Positions 1 through 8,921 of a stretch of 64,000 nucleotides of DNA are shown one piece after another. The notes below the pieces were generated by a model. It was given only the letters and a program-made list of their open reading frames with translations. It made no database searches and had not been told where the DNA came from. The stretch lies in NCBI RefSeq assembly GCF_011067745.1, contig NZ_JAAMPJ010000004.1, positions 186,001-250,000 on the forward strand. Reading direction: 5' to 3'. This DNA comes from Lentzea alba (GTDB lineage: Bacteria; Actinomycetota; Actinomycetes; Mycobacteriales; Pseudonocardiaceae). Within the stretch, counting starts at the first letter, position 1; each line of letters starts with the position of its first letter. The position numbers and the translations under genes are program-made.

Positions 1-208
1 CCACCACCCGACCAGCCGCCACCCGATCGCCCCCCAGCCACCCAACCGGACCACCCCCCACCGCCATGCGACGGCCGAGCGAGGGCGGGCGAACGGGTCA
101 GCGAGCGGGCTGCAGAGGTGTGCGAGGTTCGTCCGGAAGAGTTCCGGAACAAAGTCGTGAGAGCGTTCCCATTGACGCGGACGTAACATGCCGTTGAGGA
201 TCTGCGGC
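1..208. other. Intergenic upstream region of the GH3 gene
   Basis: The first ~60 bases are strongly C-rich and low in complexity. I see no convincing gene, tRNA or operator here. A GAGG Shine-Dalgarno-like run lies about nine bases before the chosen GH3 start at 209. The left part may be the tail or leader of a gene outside the window. Confidence 0.5.
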
Positions 209-2812
209 ATGCATTGGAGAAGCACTCTCGCCGCAGTGCTGGGGCTGACGCTCGCCGCCAGCGCTACGTCGGCCGTCGCCGCGCCCGAGGCGCAGCAGCA
301 CGGGCCGAAGCAGACGGTCATCGGGCAGCCCCGGACGGAGCACGGGTGCGCCCGCATCGAGAAGTCCCTGCCCACCCTCAAGGACTGGCCCAGGGTCGAG
401 AGCCAGCTCAAGGGCGACCGCAAGGACGAGGCTCGGATCAAGCAGATCCTGGCGAACATGACGCTGGCCGAGAAGGTCGGCCAGATGACGCAGCCGGAGA
501 TCGCCGCGATCACGGCGCAGGACGTCACGACGTACGGGTTCGGGTCCGTCCTCAACGGTGGCGGTAGCTGGCCCGGCGCGAACAAGAAGGCCACGCCGCA
601 GGACTGGCTGAAGCTCGCGGACGCCTACTGGGACGCCTCGAAGGCCACGCGCACCAAGATTCCCGTCATCTGGGGCATCGACGCGGTGCACGGCAACAAC
701 AACGTGTACGGCGCGACGGTCTTCCCGCACAACATCGGGCTCGGCGCGGCGCACGACCCGTGCCTCATCCGCGACATCAACGAGGCCACGGCCGAGCAGA
801 TTCGGGCGACGGGTCAGGACTGGGCGTTCGCGCCGACGCTCGCGGTCGTGCAGGACGACCGGTGGGGCCGCACGTACGAGGGCTTCTCCGAGGACCCGCG
901 GATCACCCGCGCGTACGGGTTCGAGGCCGTCAAGGGCCTGCAGGACAACGCGAGGAAGCGCATCGGCGAGGACGGCGTGATCGCCACCGCCAAGCACTTC
1001 CTCGGTGACGGCGGCACGACCGGCGGCAAGGACCAGGGGGTCAACGCCGCGTCCGAGAAAGACATGATCAACATTCACGGGCAGGGCTACTACGGGGCAC
1101 TGGCCGCGGGTGCGCAGACGGTGATGATCTCGTTCAACAGCTGGACGAACGACGTCATCAACGAGGGCAAGGTGCACGGCAGCAAGTACGTGCAGACCGG
1201 CATCCTCAAGGAGAAGATGGGCTTCGACGGCCTGCTCGTCTCCGACTGGAACGGCATCGGCCAGGTCACCGGCTGCACCAACGCCAGCTGCCCGCAGGCG
1301 ATCAACGCCGGCATGGACATCATCATGGTGCCCAACGACTGGAAGGCGTTCATCACCAACACGATCGCCCAGGTCGAGTCCGGTCAGATCCCGATGGCGC
1401 GCATCGACGACGCCGTCACGCGGATTCTGCGCGTCAAGCTGCGCGCCGGCGTTTTCGACGCCCCCAAGCCGTCCCAGCGCGAGCACGCAAACGACCAAGA
1501 CGCCCTGCTGCACAAGGAACTCGCTCGCAAGGCCGTGCGGGAGTCCGCCGTGCTGCTCAAGAACGAGAAGCGCGTGCTGCCGTTGTCCAAGCGCAGCAAG
1601 GTTCTCGTGGTCGGCAAGAGCGCGGACAACATCGGCAACCAGACGGGTGGCTGGACGCTGTCCTGGCAGGGCACCGGCAACACCAACGCCGACTTCCCCA
1701 ACGCCACCAGCATCCTCAAGGGCATCCAGGACACGCTGGGCGCCGCCAACGTCACGTTCGCCGAGACCGCGGACAACGTCGACCCGAAGAACTACGACGC
1801 CGTCATCGCCGTGATCGGTGAGACGCCGTACGCGGAGGGCGTGGGCGACCTCGGCAAGCGGTCGTTCGAGGCCGCCCGCCTGCAGCCGCAGGACATCGCC
1901 GTGCTGGACAAGGTGTCCGGCAAGGGCAAGCCGGTCATCACCGTCTACGTCGGCGGCCGCGCGCTGTACATGAACAAGGAGATCAACCGCTCCGACGCGT
2001 TCGTGGCCGCCTGGCTGCCCGGCACCGAGGGCCAGGGCGTCGCGGACCTGCTGATCCGGGGACGCCACAACGGGTTCAGCGGCAAGCTGTCCTACTCGTG
2101 GCCGGCCGAGGCCTGCCCGGCACTGCCCGGCGAACCGGCCAAGACCCCGCTGTTCAAGCTCGGGTACGGCCTGCGCGACTGGCAGACCGGCAACGTCGGC
2201 AAGCTCGACGAGACCAGCCCCGGCGCCCTGTGCTCCGGCGGTGGCGGTGGCACGGCGACCGAGGACCTGGAGATCTTCAACCGCACGGACATCGCTCCGT
2301 ACCAGGCGATGATCGGCTCCCCGGAGAACTGGGGCGGCACCGTGGTCGGCCCCGACGGCCAGGCCTCGCACGCCGAGATCAACGTCGTGCAGTCCGACGT
2401 CAACGTCCAGCAGGACGCGCTCAAGACGACGTGGACCGGCACAGGCCCGGGCCAGGTGTACCTGCAGAGCCCGACCGGCGTCGACCTGCGCGGTTACGGC
2501 AACGCCAACGCGGCCATCCAGTTCGACGTGATCGTGCACCAGGCCCCGGCCAACCGCACGGTCGTCAGCGCGCACTGCGTGTACCCGTGCATGGCCGAGA
2601 TCGATGCCACGCAGGCGTTCCGCAACCTCCCCGTTGGACAGAAGGCGACCGTCAAGATCCCGGTGTCGTGCTTCTCCGACAAGGGGTTGGACCTGGAGAA
2701 CGTCAACACGCCGTTCCTGGTCTACACCGACGGCGCGTTCCAGGCGTCCTTCGCGAACGTGCGATGGGTGCCCAAGGCGGGCGCCGATCCGGACGTCATT
2801 CCCTGTACGTAG
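209..2812 (+). CDS. Secreted GH3 family beta-glucosidase / exo-beta-glucanase
   Basis: An 867-aa exported glycoside hydrolase that probably removes terminal beta-linked glucose from oligosaccharides outside the cell. The start at 209 is preferred to 188 because a GAGG box precedes it and it gives a clean signal peptide ending in an Ala-rich SAVAAP-type site. The GH3 N-terminal barrel spans about residues 60-380 and carries VSDWNG with the likely nucleophile Asp. The GH3 C-terminal sandwich spans about 410-650. A glycine hinge then leads to a C-terminal jelly-roll domain (about 690-867) like that of ExoP-type glucanases. A strong hairpin follows directly. Substrate linkage cannot be fixed from sequence. 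Confidence 0.92.
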   Translation: MHWRSTLAAVLGLTLAASATSAVAAPEAQQHGPKQTVIGQPRTEHGCARIEKSLPTLKDWPRVESQLKGDRKDEARIKQILANMTLAEKVGQMTQPEIAAITAQDVTTYGFGSVLNGGGSWPGANKKATPQDWLKLADAYWDASKATRTKIPVIWGIDAVHGNNNVYGATVFPHNIGLGAAHDPCLIRDINEATAEQIRATGQDWAFAPTLAVVQDDRWGRTYEGFSEDPRITRAYGFEAVKGLQDNARKRIGEDGVIATAKHFLGDGGTTGGKDQGVNAASEKDMINIHGQGYYGALAAGAQTVMISFNSWTNDVINEGKVHGSKYVQTGILKEKMGFDGLLVSDWNGIGQVTGCTNASCPQAINAGMDIIMVPNDWKAFITNTIAQVESGQIPMARIDDAVTRILRVKLRAGVFDAPKPSQREHANDQDALLHKELARKAVRESAVLLKNEKRVLPLSKRSKVLVVGKSADNIGNQTGGWTLSWQGTGNTNADFPNATSILKGIQDTLGAANVTFAETADNVDPKNYDAVIAVIGETPYAEGVGDLGKRSFEAARLQPQDIAVLDKVSGKGKPVITVYVGGRALYMNKEINRSDAFVAAWLPGTEGQGVADLLIRGRHNGFSGKLSYSWPAEACPALPGEPAKTPLFKLGYGLRDWQTGNVGKLDETSPGALCSGGGGGTATEDLEIFNRTDIAPYQAMIGSPENWGGTVVGPDGQASHAEINVVQSDVNVQQDALKTTWTGTGPGQVYLQSPTGVDLRGYGNANAAIQFDVIVHQAPANRTVVSAHCVYPCMAEIDATQAFRNLPVGQKATVKIPVSCFSDKGLDLENVNTPFLVYTDGAFQASFANVRWVPKAGADPDVIPCT

Positions 2813-2820
2813 CCGAAAAC

Positions 2821-2856
2821 ACGTGCCCTACCGGCAGAACTGCCGGTAGGGCACGT
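2821..2856. terminator. Bidirectional hairpin terminator between convergent genes
   Basis: A perfect 16-bp inverted repeat (2821-2836 with 2841-2856) around a GAAC tetraloop. It begins nine bases after the GH3 stop. The right-hand part also encodes the last nine codons of the convergent STAND gene, so the terminator is built into coding sequence. There is no long T-tract, as is usual in high-GC actinomycetes. Confidence 0.8.
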
Positions 2857-5800
2857 CCGGGAACTGGGCCGACCACTGCTCCCGCGTCAGCGGCTCCGGG
2901 CGTTGCGCGCACAGCCGTGCGGTGGCGCGGTCGAGCCCGACCTCCCACAGGCGGACGGTGGTGTCGTTGCCCCCGGACGCCAGGTAGGAGCCGTCCGGGC
3001 TGAACGCGAGCGCCGGCACGTCCCACGTGTGACCGGCGTACGTCGTCTCCAGCCGCGGCCGGGCCGGGTCCGTGAAGTCCCAGAGCCGGATCTTGCCGTC
3101 GGAGTGCGAGATCGCGGCACGGGTGCCGTGGAACGCCACCGCGTAGGCGACACCGCCGGCTCCGGTGAGCACGGCCACCTCACGCATCGTCGCGGTGTCG
3201 ATCACCCGGACATCGGTGTCCCCCTGGCCGGTGAGCAGCAACTTGCCGTCCTGGCTGAACGATCCGCGCAACGGGTTGTCGCCGTTGCCGGGGAACGGGA
3301 TCTCCTTCAGCTCTCTCAGGTTCGTGGCGTCGAACAGCCGCGCCTGCTTGCCGGTGCCCGTGACGATCCGCGTGCCGTCGGGGCTCCACGTCACCGTCCA
3401 CACCGAGGCGTACCAGGCTTCGGTGCGGAAGAGCTCCCGGGGCTGGCCGGCGTTCGTCATGTCCCACAACGACAGCACCTTGTACGAGCCGACGGCGAGC
3501 GCCCTGCCGTCCGGGCTGAACGCGACCGACACCGAGGGCTGGTTCGCCAGCGCGACGAAACTCGCCTTCAGCCGCGGCGCCGCCGGGTCGGTGACGTCGT
3601 AGATCCGGACCCACGAGTCGTCACTGGCCGCCGCGAGCCACTTCCCGTCCGGGCTGAACGTCGCGGAACGGACGAACCCGGTGGCGTCGGTGATCCACGC
3701 GAGCGGCTCGCGGGTGCGTTGCGGGGTCATCTTCCACAGCCGCACCGTGCCGTCCCAGCTGCTGCTCGACAGCACCTCGCCGTCGGGGCGGAACGACACC
3801 GACGACACGTTGTTCTCGTGACCGAACAGCGGCATCTGGCGCAGTTCCTGGACGCGCACGAACCTGCCTTCGACGATGACCACCGTGGTGCCGTCCGAGG
3901 TGAACCGCGCGGCGTAGTTGCCGCCGGGCAGCGAGCCGAGCATCCGGGGAGTGCCGGTCAGGCCGACGCCGTCCATGCTCCACAGGCGGACGCGTCCGTC
4001 GCCGGTGGCGGCGAACGTGGTGCCGTCCGGGGAGAACGACACGCCCCAGACGATCGCGGTGCTGCCGGTGAACTCGGTGCGGAATCGCGGCGCCCGCAGA
4101 TCGGTCACGTCCCACAACCGGGCCGTGTGATCCCACGACCCGGTGGCGATCGTCCGGCCGTCGGGGCTGAACGTCAGTGATTGAACCGCCTGTGAGTGCC
4201 CCGTCAGCTCACCACTGCGCTGTGGGGGGCCGTCGAGGGAGTACAGCACCACGGACGAGCGGGAGGACACGGCGAATGCGCGGCCGTCCGGACGGAAGGC
4301 GGCGGCTCTCATCGTGCGATCGTGTCCGGGCAACGTGTGTGTGAGCACCGGATTGGGTGGGTCGGCGATGTTCCACAACCGTGCGCTGCCGTCGTTGTGC
4401 GTGGTGATGACGAGCGTGCCGTCCTGGTTCATCGCGCTCGCCGACAACGCCTCGACGGGGGACAGGATCACCCCCAGCCGCCGCGGGTGCCGCGGGTCCA
4501 CCGTGTCGAACAACGTGACCGCGTGCTCGTCGGCGACCTGGAGGAGACGGCCGTCCTTGCTGAACTCGATGCCCAGCGGCTGGTCGTGAACCGAGGTCCC
4601 GGCGAGGAGGACCGGCTCGCGGTGGTCGGCGATCTCCCACAGCTTGACCGAGTGGTCCCAGCTGGTGGTCGCGAGCGTGCTGCCGTGGAGCGCGGCACCG
4701 GGGATGTCGGTGGTGTGCGCCATCCAGCTGGTGAAGTGCGGTCCCGACGGGGCGCTTGCCAGGTTGTCCCTGGTCTCGGCGTTGTCGGTGAGCTCGTGTG
4801 CGGCGAGGCTGAGCTGGGCGGACCGGTCGGAGTCGGCCGTCTGCAGCGTCTTCGCGTCGCTGACGGCCTGGCGGGCGAGGGCCATGTTCCGCTGTGCCGT
4901 GGACTCGCGCTGGGCGCTGATCGCGAACCCCACCGCCGTCACCGCGAGCACGAGCAGCACCGTCAGCAACCCGACGAGCTGCCGCAGCCGGCGAGTTCGG
5001 CGGCGCGTGGCGACCTGCTCGGCTTCCTCGGCCTCGATGCTGGCGTTGAGGAACCGGCGTTCGCGTGCGGACATCGCGTCGTCATCGCCCGTTGCCCACT
5101 CGCGGGCCAGTGCGAGCCGCACGCCCCGATAAAGCGCGCCCGAGTCGCGGTTCAGCGACTCCCAGGTCGCGGTCGCCTCGGTGAGCTGGTGGTGGACGCG
5201 CAGGCCGTCGCGGTTCGCGGTCAGCCAGCCCGAGAGCCGCGGCCACGACCGAATCACTGCTTCGTGCGTGAGGTCGATGCCGGTGTCGTCGAGCGTGATG
5301 AGCCGTGCGCGCGCGAGGTGGTCGAGTACGAACAACGTGTCGTCATCGTTGTCGAGAGAGTCGCGGTTCACGCGGCGCTTGGTGTCCTCAGTGCCCTCGC
5401 CGAGCGCCGTCAGCCGCAGGAAGATCTTGCGCGCGATCGCCTGCTGTGAAGCGTCCAGGGCCAGGTACGCGGCCTCGGCGCTCTGGGCCAACGCGTGCCG
5501 GACACCGCCCGTCTCCTCGTAGCCCGCCACGGTCAGACGCGTGCCACGACGACGACGCCACGTCTCCAGCAGTGCGTGCGAGACCAGCGGCAACGGCGCG
5601 TGCTCGGCCTCCAGCACGGACACCAACGCGCCCTCGACGGTGTAGCCGGCGCGCAACGCCGGTTCGGTGATCGCGCGCCGCAGCTCCTGCGGGCTCATCG
5701 CGCCGACCAGGATCTGCGCGTCGTGCAACGCGTCGACCAGCGCGGGATAGCGGCCGCAATGACCGTAGAAGTCCGACCGGACGCCGATGACGACCTTCTT

Positions 5801-6424
5801 GCCGGCCACCGAGGTGATCGCGTCGATGAACGCGACCCGCTCGTCCTCGTCGCGGCAGAGCGTGAAGAGCTCCTCGAACTGGTCGATCACCACCAGGTCC
5901 GCGGTGACCTCGCCCCAGAGCGCGAGCGGGTGCGGGCCGGGGGAGAGGACGTCGGCGGGCCGCGACGCCACCAGACCGGCTCGCAGCAGCGACGACTTGC
6001 CGGAACCGGAAGCGCCGAAAACGCCCACGAAAGAACGTTCGGCGCACTTTTCCAGCAGTTGTCCGACGAGCTTTTCCCGGCCGAAGAACCGGCTCGCGTC
6101 CTCGGCCTGGAAGGCGCCCAGCCCGAGGTACGGCGGTTCCCGCTCGGGATCGGCGGGCTTCGCGCTCTCGGCCACCTCGTGCCATCTTCGCCGCCATTGT
6201 TCGACGTCACCGCCGCACGCGTGCACATAAGCCGTGGTCACGGCCAGGCTGGGCAGTTTCCGCCCGCCCGCGGCCTCGGAGAGCACCGTCACCGAATAGT
6301 GCGCGGCCTTGCTCAGCTCGCGGTAGGTCGGTTTACCTGCTTTCTCACGCAACAATCTCAAGTCCGCGGCGAACCTGAGCAGCTCGTCATCGTCGGAATC
6401 CAGCGGGCGCTCGGGTCTCGGCAC
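2828..6424 (-). CDS. HTH-nSTAND1-WD40 repeat signalling ATPase
   Basis: A 1198-aa multi-domain protein. Residues about 15-80 resemble the divergent XRE-type helix-turn-helix that often heads actinobacterial STAND proteins. YLGLGAF and FFGRE introduce an nSTAND1 NTPase with Walker A GASGSGKSS near residues 138-145. A single transmembrane helix (about 500-520) follows, and the C-terminal half is a WD40 propeller with repeated FSPDG and LWD/LWE signatures. STAND proteins oligomerise on ligand sensing; the ligand here is unknown. The GTG at 6424 is chosen because the open frame upstream lacks domain similarity and would overlap a divergent small ORF. A role in regulation or phage defence is possible but not shown. 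Confidence 0.85.
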   Translation of the reverse strand: MPRPERPLDSDDDELLRFAADLRLLREKAGKPTYRELSKAAHYSVTVLSEAAGGRKLPSLAVTTAYVHACGGDVEQWRRRWHEVAESAKPADPEREPPYLGLGAFQAEDASRFFGREKLVGQLLEKCAERSFVGVFGASGSGKSSLLRAGLVASRPADVLSPGPHPLALWGEVTADLVVIDQFEELFTLCRDEDERVAFIDAITSVAGKKVVIGVRSDFYGHCGRYPALVDALHDAQILVGAMSPQELRRAITEPALRAGYTVEGALVSVLEAEHAPLPLVSHALLETWRRRRGTRLTVAGYEETGGVRHALAQSAEAAYLALDASQQAIARKIFLRLTALGEGTEDTKRRVNRDSLDNDDDTLFVLDHLARARLITLDDTGIDLTHEAVIRSWPRLSGWLTANRDGLRVHHQLTEATATWESLNRDSGALYRGVRLALAREWATGDDDAMSARERRFLNASIEAEEAEQVATRRRTRRLRQLVGLLTVLLVLAVTAVGFAISAQRESTAQRNMALARQAVSDAKTLQTADSDRSAQLSLAAHELTDNAETRDNLASAPSGPHFTSWMAHTTDIPGAALHGSTLATTSWDHSVKLWEIADHREPVLLAGTSVHDQPLGIEFSKDGRLLQVADEHAVTLFDTVDPRHPRRLGVILSPVEALSASAMNQDGTLVITTHNDGSARLWNIADPPNPVLTHTLPGHDRTMRAAAFRPDGRAFAVSSRSSVVLYSLDGPPQRSGELTGHSQAVQSLTFSPDGRTIATGSWDHTARLWDVTDLRAPRFRTEFTGSTAIVWGVSFSPDGTTFAATGDGRVRLWSMDGVGLTGTPRMLGSLPGGNYAARFTSDGTTVVIVEGRFVRVQELRQMPLFGHENNVSSVSFRPDGEVLSSSSWDGTVRLWKMTPQRTREPLAWITDATGFVRSATFSPDGKWLAAASDDSWVRIYDVTDPAAPRLKASFVALANQPSVSVAFSPDGRALAVGSYKVLSLWDMTNAGQPRELFRTEAWYASVWTVTWSPDGTRIVTGTGKQARLFDATNLRELKEIPFPGNGDNPLRGSFSQDGKLLLTGQGDTDVRVIDTATMREVAVLTGAGGVAYAVAFHGTRAAISHSDGKIRLWDFTDPARPRLETTYAGHTWDVPALAFSPDGSYLASGGNDTTVRLWEVGLDRATARLCAQRPEPLTREQWSAQFPDVPYRQFCR

Positions 6425-6502
6425 CCGCTGGATTGTTCTCTCGTTGTTTGTTCGGCGTCCAGTCGGCGGAACCGGACAACGCGATCGCTCTAGAAAGAAC
6501 CC

Positions 6503-6577
6503 ATGAACGGTGACATTCGCGACCTGCTCGTCGAGACCCGCAAACCCGACAACCCGCCGCCGGACCCGAAGACGTAG
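6503..6577 (+). CDS. Putative 24-aa peptide, divergent from the STAND gene
   Basis: A short ORF that begins MNGDIRDLLVETR and ends in a Pro-rich tail (PPPDPKT). An AGAAAG Shine-Dalgarno-like run precedes it, and a perfect 14-bp hairpin starts five bases after the stop. The start lies 78 bp from the start of the divergent STAND gene. Good spacing of ribosome site, ORF and terminator supports a real transcript. The peptide has no signal sequence and I do not recognise a family. It could be a leader peptide, a signal, or a chance ORF on a small RNA. Confidence 0.45.
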   Translation: MNGDIRDLLVETRKPDNPPPDPKT

Positions 6578-6581
6578 GTCC

Positions 6582-6620
6582 CGCGGGCGGCGCCCTTCTC
6601 GGGGTGGGGCGCCGCCCGCG
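6582..6620. terminator. Strong hairpin terminator between the 24-aa ORF and yigZ
   Basis: A perfect 14-bp GC-only stem (6582-6595 with 6607-6620) around an 11-base loop. It directly abuts the yigZ stop codon on the minus strand and follows the small ORF on the plus strand, so it can serve both. Confidence 0.8.
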
Positions 6621-7220
6621 TCAGCTGTCGAGGTCCACCGGCTCGCCCCGGATGGCGGTGACCGCACCGCCGGTCTGCGCGGCGAGCCAGACCTCGAACG
6701 CCTCCGGGTCCTTCGTCAGCACGGTGAAAGTGACGTCGTGGCCGTACTCGGTGTCCGCGACGTGGTGCCCGGCCGCGCGCAACGCGTTCTCCAGCTTTCC
6801 TGCCTGATCGTGGTCCACGGCGAGAAGCACGCTCTCGTGTCGTTCACGGGTGAGAGTGCCCAACGCGTCGATTGCCTCGGACACTGCCCGCCCGTACGCC
6901 CGGACCAGGCCACCGGCGCCGAGTTTGATGCCGCCGTAGTAGCGGGTGACGACAACGGCCGTGTCGACCAGATCGCGCCGTGTGAGGACCTCCAGCATCG
7001 GCACACCGGCCGTGCCAGCGGGTTCGCCGTCGTCGGACGAACGCTGGGTGTCGCGAGTGCGGAACGCCGTGCAGTTGTGCGTGGCCTGCCAGTGCTCCTT
7101 GCGGATCCGCGCGAAGAACTCGGAGGCTTCCTGGTCGGAGGTGACGCGGGCGACGTGGCACAGGAACCGCGACCGCTGGATCTCGATCTCGTGCGTGCCG
7201 TCCCGCTTGATCACCTTCAC
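6621..7220 (-). CDS. YigZ/IMPACT (UPF0029) family protein
   Basis: A 199-aa cytoplasmic protein of the YigZ family. The N-terminal IMPACT domain carries the characteristic RSRFLCHVARV start, the HNCTAFR segment and a DDGEPAGTAG motif, followed by YYGGIKLGAGGLVRAYG. A smaller ferredoxin-like C-terminal domain follows. Members are linked to translation or RNA-related control, but the biochemical role is not settled. It overlaps the upstream DNA ligase gene by 4 bp (ATGA), so the two are probably co-translated. Confidence 0.9.
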   Translation of the reverse strand: MKVIKRDGTHEIEIQRSRFLCHVARVTSDQEASEFFARIRKEHWQATHNCTAFRTRDTQRSSDDGEPAGTAGVPMLEVLTRRDLVDTAVVVTRYYGGIKLGAGGLVRAYGRAVSEAIDALGTLTRERHESVLLAVDHDQAGKLENALRAAGHHVADTEYGHDVTFTVLTKDPEAFEVWLAAQTGGAVTAIRGEPVDLDS

Positions 7221-8281
7221 CGGTCGATTGTCCGCCTTCTTTCCGCCTCGCCGAACAGCGCGTCCAGCTCGGCCGGTGGCACCTCCTCGAGCTGCTCGTA
7301 CGTGCAGTCGACCGGATCTTTGTCCTCCCGGAAGCGCACGAGCCGGGAGGTGTGCCGGAACCGTCCGCCCTGCACGTGCTCGTAGCGCACCTCGGCCACT
7401 CGTGACGGATCGAGCAACACGATCTGAAGCTGCTTATCGGGGTTCCAACGGCTGTTCATGCCCGGACCTTCGTACGTCGCCCACGCGCTCCACGGGTGTT
7501 CGGCGGGGTTCAGCAGCGGCTTGAGCTCCTCGACCAGTTCACGGCGCCGGGCGGCGGTGAAGCTGCTCGCGACGCCCACGTTGTGCAGCTCGCCGTCCTG
7601 GTAGAGCCCGAGCACCAGCGACCCGACGGTCTCGCCGTCCTTGTGCAGGCGATAGCCCGCGACCACGCAGTCGGCCGTCCGCTCGTGCTTGACCTTGAAC
7701 ATCACCCGCTTGTCCGGCTCGTAGACGCCGTCCACCGCCTTGACCATCACCCCGTCGAAGCCCGCGCCCTCGAAGCGGGTGAACCAGTCCTGCGCGACGT
7801 CCGGGTCCGTCGTGGACGGTGTCAGGTAGACGCCGGGGACCTCGGTGACGATCTCCTCCAGCTGCTCCCGGCGCTCGCCCAGCGTCAGCCCGGTGACGTC
7901 GGCGTCGCCGCACGCCAGCAGGTCGAACGCCACGAACGAAGCCGGCGTCTCGACGGAGAGCTTCCGCACCCGCGAAGCCGCCGGGTGCAGCCGCAGCTGG
8001 AGGGTGTCGAAGCTCAGCCCGTCCGGGGTGACCAGCACGATCTCGCCGTCGACCACGCACCGCGGCGGCAGCGCCTGCTTCAGCAGCTCCACGACCTCGG
8101 GGAAGTACCGGGTGAGCGGCTTGTCGTTGCGCGAGCCCAGTTCGACCTCGTCGCCGTCGCGGAACACGATGCAGCGGAAGCCGTCCCACTTCGGCTCGTA
8201 CGCCAGGCCGTCCCCGCGCGGCAGTTCGGGCACGGACTTCGCGAGCATCGGCTTCACCGGCGGCATCACGGGCAGGTCCAC
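7217..8281 (-). CDS. ATP-dependent DNA ligase (LigC-like)
   Basis: A 354-aa stand-alone ATP-dependent DNA ligase. KWDGFR near residue 31 holds the lysine that is adenylylated. DGEIV, VAFDLLACG and GVMVKAVDG fit the other nucleotidyltransferase motifs, and FKVKHERTADCVVAGYR is motif V. An OB-fold domain follows. Length and architecture match the LigC group rather than LigD, because polymerase and nuclease domains are absent. LigC enzymes take part in accessory repair. A GTG at 8281 or an ATG 15 bases downstream may be the start. The gene overlaps yigZ. Confidence 0.9.
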   Translation of the reverse strand: MDLPVMPPVKPMLAKSVPELPRGDGLAYEPKWDGFRCIVFRDGDEVELGSRNDKPLTRYFPEVVELLKQALPPRCVVDGEIVLVTPDGLSFDTLQLRLHPAASRVRKLSVETPASFVAFDLLACGDADVTGLTLGERREQLEEIVTEVPGVYLTPSTTDPDVAQDWFTRFEGAGFDGVMVKAVDGVYEPDKRVMFKVKHERTADCVVAGYRLHKDGETVGSLVLGLYQDGELHNVGVASSFTAARRRELVEELKPLLNPAEHPWSAWATYEGPGMNSRWNPDKQLQIVLLDPSRVAEVRYEHVQGGRFRHTSRLVRFREDKDPVDCTYEQLEEVPPAELDALFGEAERRRTIDR

Positions 8282-8335
8282 AACGGGACCATAAGGTCAG
8301 CGCAACGCCACCGCGAGCTTTCGGTCGGCCACGAG

Positions 8336-8773
8336 TCATCCTTCGCCGCGCTCGGCCTGTTCCTGTCGGTAGACGACGTCCAGCAGCTCCATGACGAGGC
8401 GGCGCCGGTCCGGGGACAGCTCACCCGCGCGCATCGCCATGAGCTGCGCGTCGCTGCCCGAGGCGATCTCGTTGAGCCTGCTCTGTTCTTCCCGCAACGA
8501 CCGCAGCTGCTCGTCGACGCGGTCGGTGACCTCGTCGTCGAAGAAGTAGCTCACGGGCACGCCGAAGAAACCTGCCAGCGCCTGCAGGTGCTTGAACGTC
8601 GGGTTGTCCTTCTTGCCCTTGCGCAGCTGCCAGATGTAGCTCTGCGAGATGGTGACGCCGGTGTCCGCGATGGCCGCCGCGACCTGCTCGTTGCTGTACT
8701 CCTGGCCGGAACGGGCGGTGTAGCGCGCGAAGAGGTGGTTGAGCTTGTCCGCCAGGCACCGTTCCCCCGCCAT
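8336..8773 (-). CDS. EspR-like XRE family nucleoid-associated regulator
   Basis: A 145-aa DNA-binding protein. The N-terminal helix-turn-helix (about residues 20-70, with ISQSYIWQLRKGKKDNP) is followed by LAGFFGVPVSYFFDDE and a helical dimerisation tail. This layout matches EspR of mycobacteria, a regulator and nucleoid-associated protein. The start at 8773 is set by a GGGGGAG ribosome site six bases upstream; the longer open frame has no similarity. It is divergent from a small Cys-containing gene, a pairing I have an impression of from other Pseudonocardiales. No ESX genes are in this window. Confidence 0.82.
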   Translation of the reverse strand: MAGERCLADKLNHLFARYTARSGQEYSNEQVAAAIADTGVTISQSYIWQLRKGKKDNPTFKHLQALAGFFGVPVSYFFDDEVTDRVDEQLRSLREEQSRLNEIASGSDAQLMAMRAGELSPDRRRLVMELLDVVYRQEQAERGEG

Positions 8774-8849
8774 CGCGGCTCCCCCCGTTGCGCGCAGTGG
8801 GCCTCTCCACCCACGGAAAGGGCTATCTGGGTGACGAGATTTTCGCCAG

Positions 8850-8879
8850 TTGAAAGCCCGCCAATCGCCAACATAGACT
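8850..8879 (+). promoter_or_regulatory. Candidate sigma-A-type promoter
   Basis: TTGAAA at 8850-8855 and TAGACT at 8874-8879, separated by 18 bases, fit a housekeeping promoter for the gene starting at 8922. Several CGCCA repeats lie in and around the spacer and could be sites for the divergent EspR-like regulator. Confidence 0.5.
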
Positions 8880-8921
8880 CCTGGCGAGCCTGTCTCAACT
8901 GCGGTGAGGAGGAGCTCGGAC

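Noticed and set aside
98..2575. Long minus-strand open frame opposite the GH3 gene
   Set aside because: It is antisense to a convincing secreted GH3 enzyme, is rich in Arg/Val/Leu/Gly/Ala and lacks domains; such frames are typical in high-GC DNA.
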